From Sipunculus nudus (taxonomy: Eukaryota; Annelida; Sipuncula; Golfingiida; Sipunculidae), in the NCBI GenBank assembly GCA_026874595.1, contig CM049319.1, positions 57,728,917-57,792,916 of the forward strand: a stretch of DNA of 64,000 nucleotides. Direction: 5' to 3'. The notes beneath the pieces were generated by a model, which was not told the origin of the DNA, did no database searches, and saw nothing but the letters and a program-made list of their open reading frames with translations. Position numbers and translations under genes: made by a program. Positions 1 to 13,887 of this stretch are shown piece after piece. The stretch's first letter is position 1. Each line of letters opens with the position of its first letter.

Positions 1-506
1 CATTAACACTAGAATCATGCGGGTACTGGAGAATCAGAACTAACATCTGAGAAGTGATACACGGCTACGTGTTTAATACAGGACCTTTAATCTGAGGTTT
101 CGTAATGAGCATTATATACTGGTTAACATACAGACAAAGTGATCAATTGTCAGTGCAGGGTTCTAAGGTTTTAATAAATCGTTGGCCTAATTATTATATT
201 TCATTAAATTATATTATATAATTTTATATTATATTATATTAATGTATATATATATATATACATATATAAATATATTGTATATGTAGTGGTAGTATAATAT
301 AATATAGTAAAATTATATTATATTATATTATTTGGTATATATCATAAATTATGTTACATAAATCATAGAAAATTGTATTACAACTTAAAATAAATAATGT
401 TTTAAATCATATATTAAATATTTATATATTATATATATGTATATATGTACTACGGTATGGTACATATTATATGATATGCTGATACAAAATGTATTAATGT
501 ACTGTA

Positions 507-591
<85 letters not shown>

Positions 592-1170
592 AATCAAATA
601 GTGTTATCATTAAAATACATTATTACATCATATTTAAAAATCCCCAAAAAGCATCAATTCGTGCATTGTTAACATAGTATCACCGCCGTTTAGATAAACA
701 AATTATTGAAAAAGTGTCACAAGTTTATAAAATCATATCCTCTACACGATCATGCATCCCCAGGCCAGCCGTGCCGTAAATGGACATTTGCCATGGAATG
801 TGACGGGATATCAGCGTTTACAGTTACACAGTATATATTAAAACATCTAGGACACTGAATATATTATTGACCGGCACCAACGATACGTCATCACATGAAT
901 TACGTCGTTGTAAAATGCCGAAGTCTCACTAATATCGATTTCCTGGGCGTGTTCCGTTTATTTTTTGGCTATATAGAATCTCCCTGTGTGTGTCAACAGT
1001 TCGATGAGCCAACACGTATCTTTCAATTAGCCAGCGCGCACCTGTTGCACATGCGGCAGCGCCGTCTGGCGGAGCAACCAGTCTCCAATTGTCAATTAAG
1101 AGTTGAGTTTTCATGTTGCGACTCGCGGCTCAGGGATTTAATCAAGGATTATCAAGGCTTGTCAGACTTG
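1..1170. other. Upstream region of gene 1
   Basis: From 1 to about 640 the DNA is very AT-rich, with ATATT-type short repeats (190-360) and a (TA)n tract (about 504-592). From 740 to 1170 it is of more balanced composition, as expected next to a promoter. A 106-codon open frame at 895-1215 overlaps the TATA box and has no recognisable protein features, so I treat it as chance. Confidence 0.5.
504..592. repeat. (TA)n microsatellite
   Basis: An almost uninterrupted TA dinucleotide tract with short TG interruptions at its left end. Confidence 0.95.
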
Positions 1171-1173
1171 GTT

Positions 1174-1181
1174 TATATAAG
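1174..1181 (+). promoter_or_regulatory. TATA box of gene 1
   Basis: TATATAAG lies 67 bases before the start codon at 1241. A transcription start about 30 bases downstream (near 1205) would leave a 5' UTR of roughly 35 bases. A CCAAT-like element lies near 1084-1088 and a TACGTCA CRE-like site near 885-891. The flanking 750-1200 is less AT-rich than the DNA further upstream. The assignment is by position and motif only. Confidence 0.45.
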
Positions 1182-1240
1182 TTCTCGTGACGCTAACGGA
1201 GATATTATACACTAATGCAAGGGAGTAGTGGTGAACCGAG

Positions 1241-4200
1241 ATGGAACAAATAGCCGGTAAGTCTCATATAGATTTTACACGTATGTATGGATGCTACCTC
1301 CGAATTCGATCGCATCCCGAGTGTGAGGCAGCTGATCACACCTAAGCTATATTTATGTTATCATTGACTTACACATCATGCGGGAACACTTGTCCACTGC
1401 TACATGAATTCTGCCTATGTATATAAAATTTACATTAATTTATAACATACATTGTAGTGCCAAACTAATAGTAATATGATCTATTGACGAATGACGCGTC
1501 CAATCTCTTAATATTCGTTCAACCAAAACTTTGTTTTTTTTTATTTAAATTACAGGGACTTTTATTATAACAACATCTGAGATTTATTTAGCACAAAATA
1601 TATGTATCAACTTTTGACATACAGTTTAAAGTATATTACAGACAGATCGCTTATTTCTGACTATAGACACCATAAATAGCCAATTTGGCGGTTTTAAGTG
1701 CAATTGGTAGATGGTTTTCACACGTGGTTGAACAATTGTCATTCCTGGAGGGGCGGGGTTTAGACGCATTATATATGAGGTAATAGTTAATTTAATTGTA
1801 GTGGTCACTGACTGGTCGTGTTAGATCAATTTGTTTGGGCAACCAAATCAACTTTAGAGAAGACTTTACAAGTGTGAAAAATATACAATCAGCTTTATAA
1901 GTATGGGTTCTGTATATGTGGAAAGGGTAGGTTTTTTTTTGGGGGGGGGTGCACCCTCTTTGGACCTAAAATTCTGAGAAGATGAATGATATTTGCTTCA
2001 TAAAAAATCACATCAAAACTACTAAATTAACCCCATTAACATAGATCTATACTTTCAAAAAAGGAGAGTTCCCTTTCCTTTTTACAAGATATGTAACCTC
2101 TTCCTAGATCCTCCCCCCCCCCCCCATATTTCATTTTTCTGAAGTCCTGTGTCTGTCCCTGGTCTGAAAGATTATTTAAATCAGGTTGAGTGCCAGTCAG
2201 TTGGACATCTGTTGCATTAACACACAGTGACATCTATCATAATATATCAGCTTATCATAAGGTACACACTTATATCTGGTGATAGTAACCGGCCTGCTGA
2301 TAGAGTAGGCTTATCCAGTTACATATTCTGCATTCCAATGTTAATATTAACATTGACAAATGTCAATCATTGGTGGCACTACCACTAATCTATATTCAAA
2401 TGTTAATGAAAATGTGTGATTTATAAACTAATAACAAGCCTGTGGTAAATTAAAAAAATATGATGTAAATTATATAAAGAAATCAATTGTTAACACTTTA
2501 TATCTAAGTGAAATTCATGCATATAATACATATATTCAAATAAATCTATATGAAATACATAATTTAAAAAAATGAAAACAAAATTATTATAAATGTTATA
2601 TTTCTTTATATTTTTAAATTTGTAATAAATTGAAATGAAATTTTTGTGAATAAAATTTAAATTTTGAAAATAATATCAATTCCCTATTTTCCAGACAAAG
2701 AATACATTATGGCTTAAAATAAGTAGCACAAATCCCATTTTTCGTTGTTTTGGACGATGTGTTTGAGAGGTTATTGATTGACAAGTCTGGGATGTTGTTT
2801 GAACACTGGTCACATGATCAGGTTGAGAGGGTACAGCTGTGTTTGGACTATGTATGATCCACAGCTGTCAGCCACAGGGAGACCAGTCAACTGCCAGTTT
2901 GAGGACCCCTTGACCTGTAGCAGCAGTCAGAAATATGGAATACTTAATCTTTACAATAGATACAGAGTGATATATCTTCATATGACAAATAGCTTGAATA
3001 AATCTGTCCTGGATTCTGTGTCCATGTTTTGATCTGTGCCCCATCCTGTCATAGTAAAATCTTTCTGTCTTTCTTGCATTTATATCATTTTTGACAAATA
3101 TAAGCACAAAATTTTGTTTTTTTTCAACATAATGTATTTAATATTTTTAGTCCTTTCATGTCATTTTTAGGTGAGTTCAGGCATTTTTCATGGAGCCTAA
3201 TATTCCATTAATGTTCTCATCGACTGAAGAAAAAATTCACAATATGATATATTTATATATTTCCTTCAATTTTCATAGGGCCATTTACATTCAGTCTAGA
3301 TAGGTGTCTAGTACTTGCTTATTTGGTTTAAACAATATTTTATTGCAAATAAGCACGAGGATTTAAAAACAGGGCACAACACTATATTTATTCTTCTCCG
3401 CATATACAAATAATAAATTCACAAATTACAAATTCTATATATTTTACGTAGATCAGTAAATATTTTGTTTTTTTTTAATCGATATCTTATGTTATTTTTT
3501 TTTGTTCACAGAACAACTAATTTTTGTGTAGGGCCTGACTGTTACATTTCTCCAGTCATGGCTTCTATCATTTTACTCTGAATTTTGTTTGACAATAATT
3601 TTTTTTTTACAGAAGCATTACAATAAAATAAATAAATACATAGGATCTCCTAATTTGACAGGAGACAGTTAAGAGCACATCATTGGCCAAAATGAACAGG
3701 GGATTTTAGAGTCACTGCACTATATCAACATTGTCTTATAAAAGAAACCTTTACTGATAGTGAATGCTGTCACAAATATATGCATGACATACAAATAGAA
3801 GTGTAAATTGTGGGCAATTTTGGTGTATATTCAAGTGATGAATATAGGGTGACACTTAAATAGGATTTATTAGTCTGGTTCAATTGATACACAGTGTGTA
3901 GGTGGGGTCAGGTGAGTCAAGGTATGTTAATTACTCAGGGATAGGCAGATTAAATCAAGTCCAGGTGCACAGCATTTTAGTTACACCTGTTTGACCCCAT
4001 ATAATTGTCATGTTTAAACATGTTGCTTGGCATGCAGGTGCATTACATAACAGCTATTACATAATACATTGATGGCTTTACATACAGGGTAATCCTTTTC
4101 TTCCCTGGGGGGGGGGGGGGAGGGTGTTATGGTCTTCAGTCCCTACTTATTTCCACAAATAAAGCTAATTTATACCAAGTAAAACCTGACCAGTTTTAAT

Positions 4201-7200
4201 CAGAGTAGTTTCAATATTTTTACTTTGTTTACATGTTATAAAAGATATCCCTAGCTTGGCAGAGAAAAATGCTGTCCGGTTAGTGTAGCTGATCTTCTTC
4301 AGACTAACAAAAAAGAAGTTTGCAACATGTTCAGAATCTGACAAATTCAGATTACCCTTGAGTATTTAGTTCCCCTATGTTTTGTTTTCAAAACTGAATA
4401 ATTATCACATTTGTAGTATCACATAATTAAAAAATACAACCAAAAAAAAAAATGTTGTTATCCTTAGGATTGACTGGCCCACACTTGCATCTGCAAATTC
4501 AGATGAATTGAATGTAACACACCTAAGCTGAAAGACATTTATAGTACACACACAGACACTTTTGTATTTATGTGTGCTCAATATAATTTGTTTCTTGATT
4601 TCTGTCTTTCAGGTGGTGATATTTTAAATAAATATGTGTCAAAAGAAAGATGGATCAAGTCAGGGAAATGGCATCTTACAGGTAAAACATTGACATTACT
4701 TGACAGTCATCATATATTTTCATTTGAAAAACTGAAAGTTTTGGTAGCATATATTATATAAGCAAAGATTTTACACATTTAATTGAATTTTATAATCTTA
4801 AGGTAAACCACTTACTGATGGGACTACATATTTACCTGTTATTATAAGTATTTCAGTGGTGGAAAAATTAAATGTAGAATTAATATTTATAAATATTACT
4901 TGCCTTGAATTAAAATTTAAATATCTTTTTAAGTGTTATATGGAAAAAGCAACAATAAAATTTACTGATTTAATTAATGAACTGTAAAACAGGACATAGC
5001 ATTTTTTCTGTAATATATGAATAAATGGAAACATGATTTTGATATCTTTATTAAAAATGATGTGTAAAAGATAAACAAAGTGTTAAAAAATTAAATGTTA
5101 AAATAAATAAAATTAATATTTCTGGTGAATAAAGAATCCCAGTCAAAGAGAAGTTACTATACAGATGAATGAGTCATGGTACCTGTATACTTGAAATTTA
5201 ATCCATTTAAAATATTACATTTAGGAGGCCAAGACAGAAGCCAGCGCTGGCTGATCACTGTGACAGCAGACACGGCCGGTGAGGTGTCATCTGCGGAGGC
5301 TGTGTCAGCCCTGCAATACTACTCACAGCTTGTACATGCTGTACTACCCAGTCACAGACAGCTAGCAGTACTGCTGAACCTGAAAAACAGCAACAAACAA
5401 GATGTAGAGAACTGCATTGATATTCTTTTGAAGATTCAGGTAGGTTTTGTATTCTGCATCATAAGTACAGTAAATTCTCACCTATTGACCACCTGGTACA
5501 GCCACCTTGAAAATGCGACCTCTTTATCGAGGGCCTGTTGATGTCATTGGATATATAAAAAATATAATCTAAATGCACCTTGCATACTTATATAAAGACA
5601 TGGTCATGTGTTTTTGGTAAAAAAACAATTAACAAAATAATGTTTTTATACAGTTTTTGATGGTAAAATATAACTATTGTTAAATATAATTATTTATTAT
5701 TTACAAATATAAAATATATAAAGAATGTATTTAAAAAATAATTTTGATAACAGATTTAACCAAATTTGTATAATTAACAATTACAGTGAAATCTCGCCTG
5801 AAATGACGAATGTAAATCTTTAAAAAAAACCTCCCACTTACCTGACCACTTTTGTTTGTATTAATGAACTAACTGTAGGTAGTTCCTGCTAAGAAAAGTT
5901 CATATAATGCCTCTGTGACAGATGTATGAGCTTGTATATCTACAAACTAATAGTGAAATGTCTCACATGAGCCACTGTTGACAAACAGAAAAAACATGTA
6001 ACATGAGGTGTTTTCCTGGGATGTGTAGACATTGAAAGGTCATTAAAACACTCTTTGCATAACTATTGTTCATCTGTCTTGCTGCCAGATGTTTATGTTG
6101 AATGTGTTGTCATTACTTTACAAATCCTCCTACATGTTATAAATATGAGGATATTAACAAAATGAACAGCCTGTGTTTAGTAGGTTTGGAATTTTCTGGC
6201 CCATTTTTATAAAAGGTACAAGAAATTATCTTTAGTTAACATATGTCAGATGTTGAAAAAGGCCCCATTAAAATAACAGTATGGCAGTAATCTACTTTAT
6301 TCTCCTTGTAGTGAGGGGGGATACATCAGAACCTGTATCCTAATAGTACTAGTATACTATATATGACTTTCACACTTTAACAGGTCATCCTTCATTCTGA
6401 AAAGAAACATATATTATAAAACATATATTATGTCTTGCTGCCAGATGTTTATGTTGAATGTGTTTGTAATTATTTTACAAATCCTCCCACATGTTATAAA
6501 TATGAGGATATTAACAAAACGAACAGCCTGTGTTCAGTAGGTTTGGAATTTTCTGGCCCATTTTTATAACAGGTACAAGAAATTATCTTTAGTTAACAGA
6601 TGTCAGATGTTGAAAAAGGCCCCATTAAAATAACAGTATGGCAGTAATCTACTTTATTCTCCTTGTAGTGAGGGGGGATACATCAGAACCTGTATCCTAA
6701 TAGTACTAGTATACTATATATGACTTTCACACTTTAACAGGTCATCCTTCATTCTGAAAAGAAACATATATTATAAAACATATATTATGTCTTGCTGCCA
6801 GATGTTTATGTTGAATGTGTTTGTAATTATTTTACAAATCCTCCCACATGTTATAAATATGAGGATATTAACAAAACGAACAGCCTGTGTTCAGTAGGTT
6901 TGGAATTTTCTGGCCCATTTTTATAACAGGTACAAGAAATTATCTTTAGTTAACAGATGTCAGATGTTGAAAAAGGCCCCATTAAAATAACAGTATGGCA
7001 GTAATCTACTTTATTCTCCTTGTAGTGAGGGGGGATACATCAGAACCTGTATCCTAATAGTACTAGTATACTATATATGACTTTCACACTTTAACAGGTC
7101 ATCCTTCATTCTGAAAAGAAACATATATTATAAAACATATATTATGTCTTGCTGCCAGATGTTTATGTTGAATGTGTTTGTAATTATTTTACAAATCCTC

Positions 7201-10200
7201 CCACATGTTATAAATATGAGGATATTAACAAAACGAACAGCCTGTGTTCAGTAGGTTTGGAATTTTCTGGCCCATTTTTATAACAGGTACAAGAAATTAT
7301 CTTTAGTTAACAGATGTCAGATGTTGAAAAAGGCCCCATTAAAATAACAGTATGGCAGTAATCTACTTTATTCTCCTTGTCGTGAGGGGGGATACATCAG
7401 AACCTGTATCCTAATAGTACTAGTATACTATATATGACCTTCACACTTTAACACTTCATCCATCATTCTGAAAAGAAACATATATTATAAGATAGGACGC
7501 CCTTTAACATACACAGGAATGATATGAACCAAGTTATCAAAACCTTTGACTAAGGGGGAGTTGTGTTCTAAAGGCTTTAATGACCCTTACAAACACGGCT
7601 ACTCTCCTTGAGCAGAGGGTTTAACCTGGGCCTTGGTGACTCTACTTCTAGTACATCATGAATGTATGTACACAATGTAAACCCATGAGCCAGGTGTACA
7701 ACATTGTACCAAATGTTCAGCATGTGTTAAGTCCATTGTGTACAATAAAAAGTAGCTCTCTATGGAATGCCTGTGTAGTTTGTATGACTGTGTTGAGGTG
7801 TAAATAAAGTTAGTGGACCAGAAGATAATGTTTACCTCTAATTTAGCACCCTGGCCAGATCAGAGCCAGTTAGTTCCCATTTTCTTTTCATACTTTCACT
7901 TAATACTTTATCTGGTCGTGGAATGATTTAAAATTAAATATGTTCCTTCTACATGTATTTATAAGGGGGACTTTATCTGGCCTTGGATATGGTTAATAAG
8001 ATCATGAATCTCACCCCTTGTATGGAAATATTTAATTCTTGCCATCAGGAAAAGGTTAGCTTTGCCAGTAATTTGAATAAATCACTCTTAGTATGCATTT
8101 TTCTGTAAAGGAATCAGTTTATTTAACCATGGTCTAAAGGTTTCTTTAAAAAGGGACACAACCTGATATACCAAGTCTTAAAATGAATGCCCAGAGTCCT
8201 TTGTATATTTTAGATGTGACATGCTGTAGAAAAGAAATGAAAGACATATTTTGTAATATTTACAATCTGTTACAGTCTGCATGTCCTGGTGTGTTGTCTG
8301 TGGCATATGTGATTGCTCCGAAGTCCAAGGACCCCCGTTCACATCTAAAAAAACTTACTGGTCTCAAGCCATCCAAGAAAAACAGACAGCTGCCTGAATT
8401 CAAGGTAAGAAGAAATTACCTTATACCTGTATAGCAAGAACTAGCTTTGTAGCTTTGGTGGGTTGACAATAAAAAGTCAGTTCTTGCTTTCCTTACTGAG
8501 CCAGTGGGTCTAACAGGAACCTTTTCCCAAGGCCTTAATCTTGATTAATCATAGGTCAGCCATTTTCTTTAGAGAAAAATATTATATCTTGGAAATGAAA
8601 TAATATTGATTATATCTCTTTATCTTAAATTACTTGTATATTTATCTGTACAAATACAAAGGAGACATACAGTTTACAATTTAATAAACAAATATTTTTG
8701 CATGTTTTCTTCCAACATGACAGACAATCAGGTGGCATGTGGAACACAAGTGTATGTGGCTATGATCACTGACATTTGTAGCTTAAGTAAAGATTGCTGC
8801 AGAGCCACTTAAAGCACAATGTTTTTTGCTGTATTGGGCAAGAACTTTCCAAAGTTAATGTCAAGCCCTGCAATAGATATGAGGACCATACCTTTCAGAT
8901 CATTCTGAAAAATAGTAGAATTTACTGTAAAAAAACTGTTAACTGATTTGAAATAGAGTTCTTTTGACCATGACTATATATATTTGTAATGGTATATATC
9001 AAAAGCCAGGTCTGTCCAAAGATGATTGTATTTTTAACAACTTTATGCTTCATTTTCTCAAACTACAGGCCTACATGAGTTTCAAACTCAAGAAATGTTA
9101 GAATTACTTGGACTTGAGTTATTGGGTAGGGTTTTCTTCACTACTGCCATGTTAACCCCTCCCTGCCAGGCTTTAATAATTATGTTTGCTACTAAAATGT
9201 GTGGAAAAGCTGATAGTAGTAAACATGTTCTGAAAGTCAGAGAACCTTAAATTAGTTATAATTTGCCACCAGTTGGCAGTGCCTGTCTTAAGTGTTGTGA
9301 CATACCATGAGCAAGTATTGGTGCCTCTATCAGCAGCTGCATGTTTTATTAGTTGTACCAACTTGGCCAGTCTATCATATGAACCTCAAGATCATAAAAA
9401 ACATTTTTCAGGTGGTGCTGGTGCCAGAAACATCATCCTTGAAGGAACACATTGATGAAGCTGAACTGACCACAGATTTTGGAGGAACCCGTCATTTTGA
9501 CTACAAGACCTGGGTCTCAATCACAGAGGTATGATGTATACTGAAACTAAAATATTAACAAGGATTTGAAAATGTAAATTTAAAAGGAAAGCACTCAGAT
9601 CTTGATTCAAAAGATCTGAAGATAAAATTTTTTTCTTGTTTTTTTGTGGATGAAACATTTGGATATTGATGTAAGATATTATTTTGAGGCTAATTAGTTA
9701 TTGACATTACATGTAAAAAAGTAGCCTTTAAACTGAAATAGGGAAACATCTAACACAGTCAAGATGCTATTTATAAAGATAAATATTAATAACATACAGA
9801 ATCACATACACATATATATAAAGCATGAAGTCCCTAACAATGTACATGTTTTCCAAATGATCAGTAAAATGTGCAACAAACTGTTTATATTAAATACAAA
9901 ATGATTTTAAAAAAAATGGGAAATGATTCACTCAGTGCACTATTTCTATACTTTTACCTTTGATATGAGCATTGAAAATATCTGAGAGCTATAGAACTGC
10001 ACATATTTTATATTTCAGACCCTGGAGACACACTATGAGATGATGACCTGGACCCTGACACGGGTACCTGGATGTCTCGACAAGATCTCCCTGATGAAGG
10101 AAGACACACCACCAGTCTCCCTGGCAGATGCTCAGGAACGTCTGGTGGAGATTCGCAGCAGTTACCATGACATTATGAGGTAAGCACTATCACCATGGCA

Positions 10201-13200
10201 ACCATGTACTGAGATTGATCATAATGGAATTATTTTTAGATTTAAGTTGCAAAGGTGGAGTGCATGTATGTGAAGGGATCGAGGCAGAGGTAGTTCCAGG
10301 ATTTAGAGAAAAGGGGGGGGGGGGGGGGGGGGGGGGTCTTACCCAGTAGAACTAATGACAAAGCCTGAAAAGGTCCCTAGGTCTGGATAAGGGGTCCAGG
10401 CCCCAAAAATTTGTCTTAAACTCTTAAAAACAGTTACTGAGGTTGAAAAGGAAGGGTGTCCGGAACCCCTGGATCCACCTCTTGGAGGTTCCTTGTTTTG
10501 TGTAGGAATGATTATTCAGGAACTAAACAGAAATTATTTGGTCCTGGTGGTGTACTCCATGTATGTATGGCAAAATAACTCAGTCATAATACCCTAATAA
10601 AATTTGAGACTAACAAACTTTCATTAATAATATATTAATAATTTTTCATTGAAGAGATAGAATTTTCAATGATTGAGTGTATTATTTCTTAATTTCATAA
10701 TAAATTATGTATAAATTGTTTAAAACCACATATAATTGTATTTTCATATTTCTCTGTAAATTTTCCTTTTTTATAAATTAGTTTTTTCATAGTTCAGAAT
10801 ATTGTCTTGTCAAAAAAAATATTCCTGCCCATCTTCTAAAATGAAATATTGACATGTTAATTTTAATTTCAGGGAACTTAACATTGAACATTGTATTGAC
10901 AAATGCAAAGCTGTGCTGGATGACATGAGGAAGCCTACAGCCCAGACCAGCCTGTCAAATCCTACTAATGACTTGGGTCAGAAAGTGCTTGAGAGCTGTA
11001 TCAACCAGTCTGTAAAAGCCAGGGAGAACCTTCGATCAGCGTGGATTACCATGGAAACACAAATGATGACAGAGGCAAACTTGTGCAAATACACAACTAA
11101 AGCACAAAAAGTAAGTGTTGCAATAAATTTCTCTGCAGTAATCATGTTTTTATTTTACATTTATTTCTTACTTTATGATATTCAAGGCATTGATTTACTC
11201 AATTTCCATCAGCTGTTATAGGTTTAATTAATTCTTAATTGCAGATTCATCAAAAATACTAAAAAAACTTTTTCATGCTTAGAAGTAAACTTAATCAATT
11301 ACCAGACTATTCAACAGTCTTGTGCATTGATTGAAATGAAAATGAGAACGTATGATGAGTTTATATTTGAAAAGAAAAATTGCTGAATAATATATTGGAC
11401 ATGAAAGTGTACAAGTGGGATTTAAGTGTGACTTTATTTTTTTCTGATCTGGAATCCTTTGACACAAAAAAAATTTAACTTTACTGTTATAACAAGGATT
11501 TTAAAAATGCTGACTTATATAATTCTTACCCTAACCTAAGTTTAAGTACATCTGCAGAATTCTGCTTTGATTTGGGACTAAGTAATGTAACCCAGGCCTG
11601 GTGTCTACCTCACCTGAAAGTCCTGGACTCATTACACCGAGTAACTCCCAGGTTGCACTTGTGAACCACAGCCATGAGGTACAGCCTTCCTATTTGGCCT
11701 GCATAATGTTAACCCTGGGTGGGGCCTGACTGGGAGACAGCTAGTTATGAAAGGGCTAGAAGTTCCTCCACTTTATTAGATATCTGTATACTATTTATTT
11801 TTGTCTGTTTGTATCATAGATACAGACATGGATACATGATGTGGGACTCCCCACTACACGTGGTCCGATTGAGACGGCAGAGTGTCTCAGTGAAGCAGAG
11901 GTCAACAAGAACCATTTTCAGACTGGATTTCTGACCACCAGCAAGGTATTTTCACATTCTGAATTTCCTAGAAAATACTAGCATACTCATAATTACTGCC
12001 AGTGGTCTAGTTAACAATGCTCATGGTCCCAAACTAAGATAAAAATAATCAACAGCTAATATATGTATGGTACACCTCAAATTACTGTAATGCTGTTATT
12101 ATTTTCATGTCCATCAAGAGATTGATCTGTCTGCTAGTGTCAGAGTTGTAGATTTAAGATGAAAAAAAGGGGAGTCCCAAATTTTCTATTAATTATCTTT
12201 TGCAATAAACTCTGTTTAATGTTAATAACAATTTAAGTGGTATATTTATACATAGAAGAAATAAGAGTCATAATAATAGTAATCTACCATCATAATTAAG
12301 GTACTAATTTAGCACTAATTAGTCCCCATTCAGTGAGAAATCAAAGTTAAAAAAAAATATTTTTTATAATGTTTAACATGTAACATATATTCTTAATCTG
12401 CAGGGTGCAGCTCTTAATAGACATGGGGCTTATAAAGGAGAATTTATGGTAGACGTTGCATGCATGTCTCTTCATTGAATCATTATGTGCATATATTGAT
12501 GAATCTATTTTCAGAATATAATTTGGCTGGCAGACCAGACACTGGGCAAATTGAAAACATTGTCACTGGAGATTAAGAATACAGAGAGGAGGGGGAACAT
12601 TGAAACACTTATCAAAGGCTGCCAGAACATCACCAAGCAATTTCAAACAGCCCTGTCTAAGAAGCAACAGCTTTATCTCAGCATTCATAGCTTCTTTACA
12701 AACATACATCAGGTAGGTCAAGGTCACTTATACATATCAGTAGGGGTCAAGGTCAAATTTGTATTACAAATTAATGTAAAGGTCAAGATTATGTGATCTG
12801 TTAGTTACATATTACCAAGAAGAGAATTAACAATAGGTTTACAGCTTTGCTAATGAAGAACACAGAAATGAGAGCTATTTGGAAAGTATCTTTATAATTA
12901 AAATAAGAAAAAAGTTTGAATGATGTAATTTATATTTTAAATCCAGTCATGGCTATCTAGTGTTACAGTAAATACACAGATTAGCTTTAGGAAGGTATAA
13001 TGGCTGAAGTTATTGTGGGGCTTATTTTCCAACATAGATAAATTTAAACTCACCTGTGTTGAGAGGTGAGATGATTAAGTTTGAAGTAAAACAAATATGG
13101 GTATGTTCATGTTACTGTGACAAGGAAGAAAAATAGCCAGTACCTTAACAAGCATATGATACTATGCCCTGTCCTTACACACTATCAGCGAGCAGTGCAC

Positions 13201-13842
13201 GGGCGTACGGTCTCTTCTGGTCCTGGTCAGGAGCTACATAAGGTTTGGGTCAATGAAATAACTGTACTTTTAACTTCATCTGCAGCCTGCATTCTGTGTT
13301 AGATTTCTTGGGTTAGATTTTATTCTGATTTGTTTCAAAAGCTGGCATTAACTTGCTGTGGCTTCTGATAATTTGGTTCCAATTATTTGTTTTTATTATT
13401 GAATATTTGATGGATTAATTTAATGATTTTTATATTGTAGTAGTTTGATATATTTAGCCCTTTGATTTGAGCCTTTACATTATTCTGATCCCCATGCTTT
13501 GCATTGTTCTTTTATTCTGTTTGGTTGCTATGGTTATATTTGGTAAAATGTATTTTTTTCATATTTTTATTATATTTATATTTTAAATATGTATTTTAAA
13601 AATAAATGCTCGGTTATACTTACAATTATTTTTGGTGCAAAATGATACAGGAAATTTATAACTGAAGCCAGGATTGAACATAAAAACTGATGTTCAGAAA
13701 TTAATATATAAATCTATCTTTGAAATTATTACCAAAAAGTTTTAGTCATTCCAGCAAATGGAAAAGCCTGTATTTTCTTAGGTTATTTTTTGTTTCAGAA
13801 CTTGATATTTTTAAACTGGTTTGAGAAATCTTTAAAATAAAG

Positions 13843-13887
<45 letters not shown>

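Noticed and set aside
895-1215. 106-codon + frame just upstream of gene 1
   Set aside because: It ends beyond the TATA box of gene 1, has no family features and no splice link to the next exon.
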